A stretch of DNA of 64,000 nt from DATKYQ01 sp035528415 (lineage in GTDB: Bacteria; Myxococcota; B64-G9), in NCBI GenBank assembly GCA_035528415.1, contig DATKYQ010000058.1, positions 1-64,000 on the forward strand. The letters run 5' to 3'. The notes below the pieces were generated by a model. That model was given only the letters and a program-made list of their open reading frames with translations, ran no database searches and was not told where the DNA came from. Numbering within the stretch: the stretch's first letter is position 1; each line of letters opens with the position of its first letter. Both the position numbers and the translations under genes were made by a program. This document shows, one piece after another, positions 1 through 9,800 of the stretch.

Positions 1-40
1 ACTCCGTTCCGCCCTCGTCTCTCTTCCGATCATCGCTCAT
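1..40 (-). CDS. 5' end of an unidentified minus-strand gene (partial)
   Basis: Reading the minus strand, an ATG whose A is at 40 is preceded by a perfect Shine-Dalgarno AAGGAGG at 48-54 with 7 bases of spacing. The frame stays open to the window edge for 13 codons (MSDDRKRDEGGTE, hydrophilic and charged). The gene is divergent from the ATPase that follows. Too little is visible to name a product. The charged start resembles the N-terminus of the PilZ protein at 36.2-36.6 kb, but that is only an impression. Confidence 0.55.
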   Translation of the reverse strand, partial: MSDDRKRDEGGTE

Positions 41-194
41 CTCCGCTCCTCCTTTCCGACGACTCACGCCGCCTAAAGAAGGAGGGATTTAGTCCACCTA
101 TTTCTACACCCTAACTGTCAAGGATTTCGGGAAGGGGTACAGTCTCAGATAGCCTGACTTACGATGTGGATGTTCTGGCCCGGGAAGGTTGTGC

Positions 195-223
195 TTGAAC
201 CTGGACGGCAAACTTCCTATGAT
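195..223 (+). promoter_or_regulatory. sigma70-type promoter of the CpaF-like gene
   Basis: TTGAAC at 195-200 and TATGAT at 218-223 are separated by exactly 17 bases. Transcription would start near 230, about 20-30 bases upstream of the ATPase start codon. Confidence 0.5.
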
Positions 224-251
224 CGGGCAATATCGGTGATTAGCTCTATAG

Positions 252-1790
252 GTGAAAATGATGATCTCGGACATGTATGACAAGTCGTTACGTGCCTTCC
301 TCAAGCCGGTTCAGAAGTACTTAGACGACAAGAGCGTCAGCGAGATAATGATCAACGGCCCCGAGGACGTCTGGATCGAGCGCAGCGGACGGCTTTACAA
401 GACCCTGGCCAAGTTCACCCCCGAGGGGGTCGAGGCGGCCGGGCGCAACATGGCCCAGTTCGTCGGGCGGATACTCGACAATGATCACCCGCGCCTGGAC
501 GCCCGCTTGCCCGACGGCTCGCGTATTCACGTTGTCTTGCCTCCCATCGCCCGCAAGGGCTGCAGCATATCGATCCGCAAGTTTTTTCCCGGCAAGCTGA
601 CCATCGCGCAGATGATCGACTTCAATTCGCTGACTCCCGAATGGGCCCGTTTCATCGACGCCTGCGTCATCACCAAGCAGAACATGGTCGTCTCCGGCGG
701 CACCGGCTCAGGCAAAACGACGTTGCTGAACGTCGTTTCCAGCCTTATTCCCAACAACGAGCGCATCCTGACCATCGAGGATTCGGCCGAGCTTCAGCTT
801 TCCCAGGATCACTTGGTGACCTTCGAGTCGCGCCCGCCGGATAAATTCGGCCGCGGCGAGGTGAACATGGGACACCTGTTGCAATCGGCCCTGCGCCTCA
901 GGCCCGACCGGATCGTCATCGGCGAGGTGCGCGGCGGCGAGGCCTTCGACCTGATGCAGTCAATGAATACCGGCCATTCGGGCTCGATGTGCACGGTGCA
1001 TGCCAACTCCCCTACCGAGACCTGCCGGCGCCTCGAATCGCTGTGCCTGATGAGCGAGGTCGAGCTGCCCATGGTGGCCATCCGCGCCCAGATCGCCGCG
1101 GCCCTGAACATAATCATCTGCTGCGCCAGGTTTAACGACGGTTCGCGGCGTCTTACCCATATCGCCGAAGTGCTCCCGCTCAACGAAAAAGGCGACTACC
1201 GAACCCAGGACATGTTCGTCTACACGGTGACCGGCAAGGACGAGGAAGGCCGTATCCAGGGATACCATGCCCCGACCGGCATCCTGCCGACCTTCATGCC
1301 AAAGCTAAAGGCGTTCGGGTTTCCAGAGATGGACGAGTCTTTCTTCGACCCGGCCACCTACGGCCTTCCAAAGCCGCCGGTGGTGGCGGTGCAGGAGTTC
1401 AGCGTGCACTGGGTGCCGCGCCTGGAAGGCGGGCAGGAGCATTGGGAGCCCAAGGAACTCGACCCCGACAAGAAGGCGCGCCTCGATCGAGCCCTGGAAG
1501 ACGTCCTGCGTGAGCGCGACCTCGAGGCGCCGCCGATGGCAGTGGATCCCCCGGAGAGCGGCCCAAAAAGCGCCGCTGAAAGCGCCGCCGCCGAGGATTC
1601 TCAGGCGGCAACCCAACAGGCCAAACCCGACGAATCCGAAAACGACAGACCGCCGGTGATCCAAGCCGCTGAGAGCAAAACCGGCAGTTACGCGCGCCAG
1701 TTATTAAAGAAAGCCTCTTCCGGCCAGGTTCAACGCTCGACCCGCTTGCCGCTGGGCGTGAGAACCGGCCGCCCCGAGAAGAAGGATTGA
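252..1790 (+). CDS. CpaF/VirB11-like secretion ATPase
   Basis: Hexameric traffic ATPase of the GspE/VirB11 superfamily, CpaF branch, which powers Tad-type pilus assembly or secretion at the cytoplasmic face of the inner membrane. Visible motifs: Walker A GGTGSGKT at residues 149-156, Walker B-like RIVIGEVRG at 220-228, and a His-box region TGHSGSMCTVHA near 240-251. The N-terminal domain (about 20-110) fits the family. Residues after about 400 form an acidic, Ala/Pro-rich tail of some 110 residues that the family core lacks and that is probably disordered. The frame opens with GTG at 252. ATG at 261, with AGGTG at 250-254, is an equally good start. No TadB/TadC, prepilin or secretin gene follows; the next gene begins 4 bases after the stop. 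Its partner machine therefore lies elsewhere or is unknown. Confidence 0.88.
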   Translation: MKMMISDMYDKSLRAFLKPVQKYLDDKSVSEIMINGPEDVWIERSGRLYKTLAKFTPEGVEAAGRNMAQFVGRILDNDHPRLDARLPDGSRIHVVLPPIARKGCSISIRKFFPGKLTIAQMIDFNSLTPEWARFIDACVITKQNMVVSGGTGSGKTTLLNVVSSLIPNNERILTIEDSAELQLSQDHLVTFESRPPDKFGRGEVNMGHLLQSALRLRPDRIVIGEVRGGEAFDLMQSMNTGHSGSMCTVHANSPTETCRRLESLCLMSEVELPMVAIRAQIAAALNIIICCARFNDGSRRLTHIAEVLPLNEKGDYRTQDMFVYTVTGKDEEGRIQGYHAPTGILPTFMPKLKAFGFPEMDESFFDPATYGLPKPPVVAVQEFSVHWVPRLEGGQEHWEPKELDPDKKARLDRALEDVLRERDLEAPPMAVDPPESGPKSAAESAAAEDSQAATQQAKPDESENDRPPVIQAAESKTGSYARQLLKKASSGQVQRSTRLPLGVRTGRPEKKD

Positions 1791-1794
1791 AAAA

Positions 1795-2274
1795 GTGGGC
1801 CAGTTTTTCACCATGATCTGGAGTTGGCTGATTGGTCTTTTTGAGGCTATCGGGGAGTTTTTTCGCGGAACGATTGAAGACTTCAAGGAATCCAACCGCT
1901 ACTTCAAGATTAAGGTATGGCTGGTTGCCGGCTACGCGGCCGTCGGCCTGATGACTGTCTTGGTGTTCATTCCCCCCGGCGAACTGAACGAGATCGGCGC
2001 CGAGGTTCGCATGAGCAAGATGGAGGTCATCGGCGGGCGTTATTTCCTGGTTGCCAACCATAGCTCCGGCACCTGGAAAAACATGCTGCTTACCATGAAC
2101 GGACACTACACGGCCCGCTGGCCGCGCCTGCGTCCGGGAAAGAAAAAGGCTTATTTTGTCAATCGGTTCAAGGACAAGCGGGACCGCCCGCCCGACGAAC
2201 GCGTCCAGGCGGAGAAGCTCAGGATCGACTGCTCGGAGGGCTCCTTCGAGCGTGACTATTCACGGCGTCATTGA
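1795..2274 (+). CDS. small single-span membrane protein, unknown function
   Basis: A 159-residue protein starting with GTG four bases after the ATPase stop, so probably co-transcribed. An amphipathic, aromatic N-terminus (residues 1-35) is followed by one membrane helix at about 41-62 (KVWLVAGYAAVGLMTVLVFI). A soluble region of about 95 residues rich in Lys/Arg then follows. The helix is followed by PPGELNEIGAEV and a stretch with beta-strand character (YFLVANHSS, MLLTMNGHY). I do not recognise a family. Context suggests an accessory to the CpaF-like ATPase or to the exported protein encoded next. Confidence 0.65.
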   Translation: MGQFFTMIWSWLIGLFEAIGEFFRGTIEDFKESNRYFKIKVWLVAGYAAVGLMTVLVFIPPGELNEIGAEVRMSKMEVIGGRYFLVANHSSGTWKNMLLTMNGHYTARWPRLRPGKKKAYFVNRFKDKRDRPPDERVQAEKLRIDCSEGSFERDYSRRH

Positions 2275-2354
2275 AGAAAAGCTTGCGAGCAAATGAAATA
2301 TCTCGTACAAATCCGCCGTCAGTCCCAGTGACAACGGGCGATAGAGGATCCGCG

Positions 2355-3029
2355 ATGACGAGAAGCAAGGTATTTGTGGCGACATTAGTGGCTATTAGCC
2401 TGTGTGTTTTCCTTCCCCAGGCGCTTGCCAAGAAGAAGACTCACAAGAAAAAGAAGGATGAAAACATCACCAAGATCATTCCCAAGAAAGACTTCATCAA
2501 GGCCGTGCTCGAGCTGGCCAAGGACGAGCGGGCGCCGGTGCCCATTTCCACCCTGGTGGAAAAGGGCCGCGGCGAGGACTACTACAGCGTGGACAAGATG
2601 CTCGACGACAACCCGGAGTCGTTCTGGGCCGAGGGTGAGAAAGGTTGGGGCAAGAACGCCTGGGTGCTTTTCCATTTGCCCGATGGCTCGACCCATGTCG
2701 AGATCACTCCCGGCGCGGGGAAAGAGCAGTTTCAGAACTTCAATCGCCCGAAACAGATTTTTTTGGACTACTACCTGGTCAGGCTAAAACGCGAGAAGGT
2801 GGGCGATGAATACAAGCCAAAGTTTAAATGGCTGGGTCGCAGCGTGCTCAACTTCAAGGACAAGCCTCAGCCGGTGCGGCAAAAAGTAGCCGTCAAGCTG
2901 CCCGAATTGGTCCTGGCCGAACGGACGATGTACGTCGGCGTAATAATCATCCGTAAGATCTACAAGGGCCAGTTCGACGACACATCCATCTCCAGCCTGC
3001 GAACTTCGGCCGTATGGGGGGAAGACTAG
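2355..3029 (+). CDS. exported protein with a discoidin-like (NADase-type glycan-binding) domain
   Basis: The start is ATG at 2355, just after GAGG at 2344-2347, because it opens a clear signal peptide (MTRSKVFVATLVAISLCVFL, cleavage after QALA). The frame itself opens at 2271, overlapping the previous gene. A Lys-rich linker follows the signal. The rest resembles the NADase-type glycan-binding or F5/8-type domain found in bacterial envelope proteins: DDNPESFWAEG, then GKNAWVLFHL, ITPG and NRPKQIFLDYYLV. In that family the first motif marks the loop and the later strands form the jelly roll. Likely periplasmic or surface-bound. It is the last gene of the ATPase operon and ends 1 base before the convergent HicB-like gene. 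The domain call is by pattern only. Confidence 0.6.
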   Translation: MTRSKVFVATLVAISLCVFLPQALAKKKTHKKKKDENITKIIPKKDFIKAVLELAKDERAPVPISTLVEKGRGEDYYSVDKMLDDNPESFWAEGEKGWGKNAWVLFHLPDGSTHVEITPGAGKEQFQNFNRPKQIFLDYYLVRLKREKVGDEYKPKFKWLGRSVLNFKDKPQPVRQKVAVKLPELVLAERTMYVGVIIIRKIYKGQFDDTSISSLRTSAVWGED

Positions 3030-3030
3030 G

Positions 3031-3567
3031 TCAAGATCCGCGACCGCGGTTTCCGCCGCGGCCGCCGTCGCGCACGCCGCCTTCCTGGCCGCGTACGTAC
3101 TCCATGAAGTTGGCTTTATTGTCCATGATGTTGGAGTAACTCTTGCTGCCTTGCCTGGGTCGGCGACCGCGACGATTGGACTTTTCCTGACTTCGCCCGC
3201 TCCGCTGGGCCGCGTGACTACCCGACGTTCGGCGCGCCGCCATCGCGGCCGCCAGGTATTCGTTGCAAAGCTGGTTGATCTCTACCTTTTCCTGCATGGC
3301 TTCGAAAACCAGTTCGCGATGCAACGATGGGCTGACCTGCACGGCAATCTCGCCGCTGAACTCGGTCGTGTCCACCGGCTTGGGCATCTCGGAGCCTTTC
3401 TCTGCAGCCTTATGAAATTCTTTTTCCAGCGCCTCCTCGACCCCGGCCAGGGCCTCTGCGCGGGTCGAGCCCGATACCTGCACGTCTTCCAACTCGGGCA
3501 CCTTGGCGACAAACTTCTCAGACTCCGCGTTATAGGCGACAACCACGCGGTATCCATCCGGAATCAT
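3031..3567 (-). CDS. HicB-like antitoxin-family protein with a basic Gly/Arg tail
   Basis: The start is ATG at 3567, preceded by AAGGAG with 8 bases of spacing; the GTG at 3576 lies inside that ribosome site. Residues 1-60 fit the HicB fold, a partial RNase H-like domain (YRVVVAYNAESEKFVAKVPEL, then EALAGVEEALEKEF). Residues about 75-110 contain SPSLHRELVFEAMQ and INQLCNEYLAAAM, the ribbon-helix-helix DNA-binding region of HicB. The remaining 65 or so residues are strongly basic and end in repeated Gly-Arg, which is not typical. HicB normally neutralises the HicA RNase toxin encoded beside it, but no HicA reading frame is present on either side. It may be a solitary regulator or an orphan antitoxin. 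Confidence 0.7.
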   Translation of the reverse strand: MIPDGYRVVVAYNAESEKFVAKVPELEDVQVSGSTRAEALAGVEEALEKEFHKAAEKGSEMPKPVDTTEFSGEIAVQVSPSLHRELVFEAMQEKVEINQLCNEYLAAAMAARRTSGSHAAQRSGRSQEKSNRRGRRPRQGSKSYSNIMDNKANFMEYVRGQEGGVRDGGRGGNRGRGS

Positions 3568-3713
3568 GAATAGCACTCCTTTCTGGGCGGTTTCCAGTCC
3601 AGCGCCTCACGCCACCAACGGCGCGGCACGCTACCAATAATCTGTTTTCTACGTATGCAGGCGCGCGAGCCTCGGAGAGAAAACCACCCGCGCAGCCGCG
3701 AAAATACATTTCC

Positions 3714-3742
3714 CATCTAACATGCCGGGCAGTGCTTGTCAA
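3714..3742 (-). promoter_or_regulatory. possible promoter of the HicB-like gene
   Basis: On the minus strand a perfect TTGACA (3742-3737) is followed after 17 bases by TAGATG (3719-3714), a weak -10. The implied leader is about 140 bases. Confidence 0.3.
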
Positions 3743-3829
3743 AAGAAATCAGCCAGTTCCAGAGTAAACGGCCCGCACTAACTTATTTGTGGGGTATGGG
3801 GCATAAACTGGCCCCGGGTGACTACGCTA

Positions 3830-3838
3830 TGCTACAAT
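3830..3838 (+). promoter_or_regulatory. extended -10 promoter of the giant TPR gene
   Basis: TGCTACAAT is an extended -10 element (TG-n-TACAAT). No good -35 lies 17 bases upstream, as is common for extended -10 promoters. The start codon lies 38 bases downstream at 3876. Confidence 0.4.
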
Positions 3839-3875
3839 CCGCCTCGGATTACGTGGGCTGTAAACGGGGACCCGC

Positions 3876-6800
3876 ATGGAAGATTCCCAGGGCAGGCGGC
3901 CTGGCTCGATCGAGACCGCGGCAAGAGTCGTGGCGACAGGAATGTCGCTGGGATTCTCGCTAGAATTCAGGGAAAATACCGCGCTTATAACACTCTCCAA
4001 CCACGAGATCGAGGGGGGCGTGGTCGTCGACAGGATCGTGCTGGAAGTTCCCGGTGTGCGTTTTCCTTTCGACGTCAGGGGCGGCGCAGAGCAATTTTTA
4101 CACCATCGCTGTCGCCTGCGCTTACTCGATATTTCCATCCGCGCCGAGGAAATGCTGGCTTTCCTATCTCGGCGATTGGATCCTGCGCGCTACGGCTTCG
4201 AGGCTATCCAGGTGTCTCTCAAAGGAGACGTCGGATGGTTGAGCGGTCGTTTCCGGGTGGGCAGCCAGTCGGCCCCCTTCACTGCCCGCTTTCTTTTCGA
4301 GGCGGCCGGCGAGCAGGCTGTCAGGATCGGTTTTTACGACATTCGCTTCTTCGGCCCCATGCCGCTGCCGGTAAGCTCATTGGTAGCGCAACTTGCCCAA
4401 GCACTCGCGTGTGTGGGTTTCGAGCAGCAAGGCGCCGCATCTATTATCTTTCATCCCTTGCTCGACTTTGCCAGGTGGTTCTTGCCTGTTCACGGCTGGA
4501 AGATCCCCGATCTGGCCGGCCTGCGGATTGACCGGATCGTCATTCACGACGGGCGCCTACGACTGACCTCGGCGCGTTTCCCCGACGAGCTTCCAGAATA
4601 CTCTGCGGTCAGCGACCAGCGTAGCGCTCTCGTCGAGCAACGTTTTCTCGTCTTTCGCGAGGGCTGCCAAGCCTACCACGAAGCCGAGCAAGCCCTCAGG
4701 GAAGGACTGCTCGACAAGGCCCGCCGCCTCTACCTGAGCAAGGGAGGTATCGAACCCTCCCATCCCCACGCGGCCCGCAGGTTGTTGGAGATCGGCCTGT
4801 CTCGTCCGGATCGCTTAGACGAGATCGAGGATCTCGCCCGTGATCTTCTAGCCCACGATCCCGAATTTCTCCCGGCCCTGTTTGCCCAGGCGGCAATGCA
4901 ACGCCAGCGCCAGGAGCCCGCCGCCGGCAGGAGCTACGAACGGATAGGACAGATTTGCGCGAATCGAGGGGAGCGCCAAGACGCCATCATGGCTCACATC
5001 GAGGCGGGCACGCTTCTGACGACTGACGATCCCTCCCGGGCGATTCATAACTTCGAGAGAATTCTCGAACTGGATCCCGATCAGCTTCAGGCGATGCATA
5101 CCCTGACCGGGTTGTACGAGTACGAGCAGCACTGGTACCGTGCCTTGCGCATGAACCTGCGCTTTGCCCACCAGTTGAACGACCCGAAAGAAATCGCCGG
5201 CTGCCACTTTCGAATGGGAAGAATCTTTCTCGAACGCTTCGACGATCTCGACAAGGCACGCAAGCACCTCGACGCCGCGCTGATGCACGATCCGGGGCAT
5301 ATCGATGCGCTCTTTGCCCAGGCAACCACCTTCGAGCGCCGCAACCAACCCACACGCGCGGTAAGGTCGCTGGCCACGCTTCTCGATCTGGCCGACGGCG
5401 GCCTGGCCGCTAACGAGCAGTTGATAGTCGAAACCCGTCTGAGGCTGGCGGCGCTGTGGAAAGACGAACTCGACGATCCGGAAAGCGCCCTGCTCCAGTA
5501 CGAGAGCATCCTGCACGATCACCCCGATCACCTGCACTCACTTTTCATGGCCGGATCATTGTCTGCCAATCTCGAGCGCTGGGATCAGGCCGCCGAGGCA
5601 TTCAGCCGCCTGCTTGATTTGGAGGCCTCGGGCCATACGCTCCCACAAGACGTTGCCAAGTCGGCCGCGATGCACCTGGGCCGCATCTACTCACAGCGTC
5701 CCGGCGGAGAGCGCGAAGCCCGCATTTTCCTGGAGCGGGCCGCCTCGATTAAGCCGGACGACATCGGCGTCTGGATTGGAATCGAGAAGCTCGATCGCAG
5801 CAGCGCCAACTGGCAGGGTCTGATAGAGGTCTTGCAGCACAAGGCATCCCTGACAGACGATAGCGACGAGAAACTGGCCGCCATCCTCGAGGCCGCGCGT
5901 ATAAGCGATCGCCAGATCGGCGATCATCAGCGTGCCATGCAACTTTATGAGCTTGCGTTGCAGGAAGATCCCTCTGCACCCGAGCCCGTCGAAGGATTGA
6001 AGCTCCTGCTGGGCAAACAGAACCGCTGGTCCGATGTTTCGGTGTTGTTGTCCAGGGCCGCTGCCGACGAGACAGACCCTGAAGTAGCCGCGGGCTACTG
6101 GGCGGAAGCGGGCAAGATTCACTCGGATAATCTAGATGACCGCGCCGGCGCCATCCAGGCCTATGAGGCTGCGGTAGACGCGGGCCACGGAACAGAAAAC
6201 ATAAAGTGCTTGCTCGACCTGTATCGCGATGCGGAGATGTTTGAAAAGATCGTGGCAGTAATCGGCGGACTCGATCAGAGTACCTTCGACCAGGACGAGT
6301 TGATCGATCTGTACATCGAGCGGGCCGAGATACTAGCGGAAAAACTCGAAAGAGTCCCGGAAGCCATCGAAGACTATAAAGGCGCCTTGCAGATCGAGCC
6401 CAACCTGCCGAAAGTGCAGCGCGCGCTTGCGGACATCTATTTCGCAAGAAAGATGTGGACCGAATCGCGTGAAGCCACCCTTAAAGTACTCGAGTTGGCC
6501 GGCGAGGGCGGCCTGTCGGCACCGGGGAAAACCGATCTCCACAGGAGACTGGCCGTCATCGAGCAAGAGCAGGGAGATGCTTCCGCCGCCATCGATCAAT
6601 TGAGAATCGTCCTCGGTCGCTACGAAAGCGACCTGGACGCCGCAAATCAACTGGGACGCCTGCTGCGTGCTGAGGAAAGGTGGGAAGAACTGGCCGCCTT
6701 TTACGCACAGCAGGCCGAGCGCGCCGAGGGCGAGGAGGCCGCTGCTCTGCACACTGCCGCGGCAACCATCTGGTGGGAACGGCTGAAGAAGCTGGATCCG

Positions 6801-9800
6801 GCCGCCGCCCAGTACCAACTCGGGGTCGACGCGGCACCCAAGAGCAATGCTGCTGAAGCGCGCCTTGCTTCTCTGCAACGCGTCTACGCAGGTCTTGGCA
6901 ACTGGGATGAAGTCGTCTGGGTAATCCGCGAACGCATCTCACTGGCTGAAGACCGGGACAAGCCCGGCCTGTACATGGCCCTGGCCTCAATCCTGAGCGC
7001 TCGTCTGGAAAACACGGATGCCGCATGCGAGTGCTGGCAGAGCGCACTCGAGCTTGCCCCCGGCTACCGTCCGGCATTGATAATGCTGTCCCGCAGGCGT
7101 TTTTTGGAAAGCAATTATCATGAGGCATTCGAGCTTGGCCGTAAGGCTCTCGAACCGGATGCGAGCGGCAGGAGCCTGCCCATCGAAAGCCGGGCCGCCG
7201 TCGCTCTCGTCTCGGCTCGCGCGGCCTGGGCTTGCGAGCGACTCGAAGACGCGTCCCTGATGTACCAGTTGCACCTGGAAGCCTTTGCCCAGCGCGGATA
7301 CGCCGGCGCCGACATGGAATCGTTTGAGAGGCTCGAACTCATTCTCAGGACGCTTAAGCGTCACGATGAACTGGCGTTGCTCTACCAGCACTGGCTGCAT
7401 GTTCCCGCGATCCACGAGCGCGAGGGCGGTCTGCGGCGTGCCTTGGCGCTTTTACTTTTCGAACACCTCGATCAGCCGGACGAGGCTATCTCGGTGCTCT
7501 GGGAACATGTTCAAACGCACCCCGACGATCAACCGGCGGCCGGCGACATCATCGCCATGCTGCGCAAAACCTCCCGCTGGGAGCGCCTGGCCACACTTCT
7601 GGAAAACCAGTGGATGCGCGCAGCGCGGAAGAAAAACCAGATTCGGCGGCTCGAGGAATTGGCCGAGATCTACCAGTTCCGACTCCACGAACCCGAGCAA
7701 GCCATCGTTCATTTCAAGAAACTTCTCGAAATGGGTTACGGCGTGGCTGCTGAGCGCCTGGCGGTGATCTACCGGCAAGAAGAAATGTTTGTGCAGTTGG
7801 CCGAGCTGTTGGAGACGCTGGCCAACCAGACCGGCGATCCTGCGGCCGCGCAGGAATACTACCAAAAGCTCGGCCTTCTGGCGAAAGACGACCTGGATGA
7901 CAACGAGCTGGCTTTGCGATCCTTTCAGGAACTGTACTCAATCGCCCCCACGCTGGAAAATCAAACCCGCTTGCTTGATCTTCTGCATGCGCTGGACGAT
8001 CCCGAACGCCTGCAAAACTTCTTATACCAGTGCGCCGAAGAAGAGGAGCTTCCCGAAAGACGCCGAAAATTGCTGTGCCAGCACGCCGATCTATGTCTCG
8101 CAAAGCCAGACCGGTTGGAGATCGGACTGTCTTCGTTGCGACAGGCCATCGAGATCGAGCCCGATGAGGCATTGGCCAGGCGGGTTCTGTCGCTTTATGA
8201 ACAACTAGGCAACTGGGAGGGCGCGGCGGACATGCAGGAGACGCTGATAGACCTGGCCCGGGAGGATTCATCCGCAGCGCGACGAACCCGCGACCTGGCC
8301 CGGATATACAGTGAACATCTCGATGCCCCCGAACGAGCCATCGCTGCTTTAGAACATGCCATCCGGCTGGATCCGGATTGGCTCGAGCCGATGAACGATC
8401 TGACCGAAATACTCGAGTCTTTGAAGGACTGGCAGCGCCTTACCAAGCTTTTGCAAGACCGCGCCGAGGCCACGGACGATCGTGACCAGGCCGCGGATCT
8501 GATGCGACGGGCCGCGGGTCTGGCCTTCGACAAGCTGGCCGATAACGATCTGGGCAAAAGCATCCTGTCCGCGGCCGCCGGGCGCGCGTCCGAACCGGCG
8601 CCCCTTCTTCTCGAACTCGCCGAGCGCCTCGAACGATCGCGGGATTACGCCGCTGCGGCCGACTCGATCGAGGAAGTCATCGCCACGGGCGCTCAGCCGC
8701 CCGAGAAGGGACGGGGTCCCGCGGCGCTGTACAAGAAAATAGCAGCCTTGAGACTCCTGGCGGATGATCGTGAAGCAGCCGTCTCCGCCCTCGAGCAGGC
8801 CCTGGTACAGGATCCCTCCGACGAGGAGACGGTGGGCCGTCTCGATTCACTCTACCGGGAGGATTCTCGTCATATCGACCTGGCACTGATGAGTGAGAAC
8901 CTCGCCAGCCGCAAAGTCGGAAGGCCGGCGGCCGAGGCCTGGTTTTCCGCGGCAACAAGCTGGCTGGCGGCCGATGACATCAGCGCCGCCGAGAACGCTC
9001 TGCGGCAGGCGCTGGTGGCCGAACCCGATCACCAAAAAGCCTGCGCACTTTCTGTGCGCCTGATGAAAGACGGACAGGACTGGCAGCGGCTTCTTGATTT
9101 CGTGGGCGGCTTACCCGATTCAATCGTGTCGCTTGAGGATTTTGTCGATTCGATTGGTGCCTGCTTCGACCATGTCGCCGATGCGTCCGCGGGCGATGCC
9201 CTGCAACTCACAGCCTGCCGAGCCATGCTGCGCGTCGATCCGGAAAATCCAGAAGCGCTATGGCTTGCTGCGAATAACCTATTGGAAAGCAACGAGCCGG
9301 AAGAATCCGAGGCCCTGCTGCGCAGGCTGGACGCTCAAGCCGCGAGCCTGGATGCCGATCGACGCTACCGGCTCGACGAGAAACTCGCCGCAAGCGATTT
9401 CGCCCGCGGCCATAGCGATCAGGCCGAAATTCGGCTCAAGCACTGTATCGAGGCCCGTCCGGACGATCCCGACCCGCGTTCCTTTCTGCACAAGTTGTAC
9501 GCTTGCGGCGAGCGCTTCAAGGATCGCGTTGCATTGCTGCAGGACGAAGCCGAACGTAGCGGGGATGACAGTGTCCGGATCGAACGTCTCGTCACCGCCG
9601 CAGGGATAATGCTTGAGGAACTCGGCGATCCCAGCGGTGCTTTGCATGTCTATGAACGCGCCCTGCGCATCGCAGAGGATGACGTCGATATCTGGAGCAA
9701 ACTGGTCGAACTGCATCGTTTGTTGAACGATCCCGGCCGGCAACGTGAAGCATTGCTGCAGGTAGCACGGCTTTCGTCCGAAGACGAACGCTTTTTTTCA

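Larger units (their letters stand above)
3568..3875. other. divergent intergenic region
   Basis: These 308 bases separate the HicB-like gene (minus) from the giant TPR gene (plus). Apart from the two promoter candidates listed separately I see no gene, repeat or RNA structure. The short frames here lack ribosome sites and family features. Confidence 0.5.
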
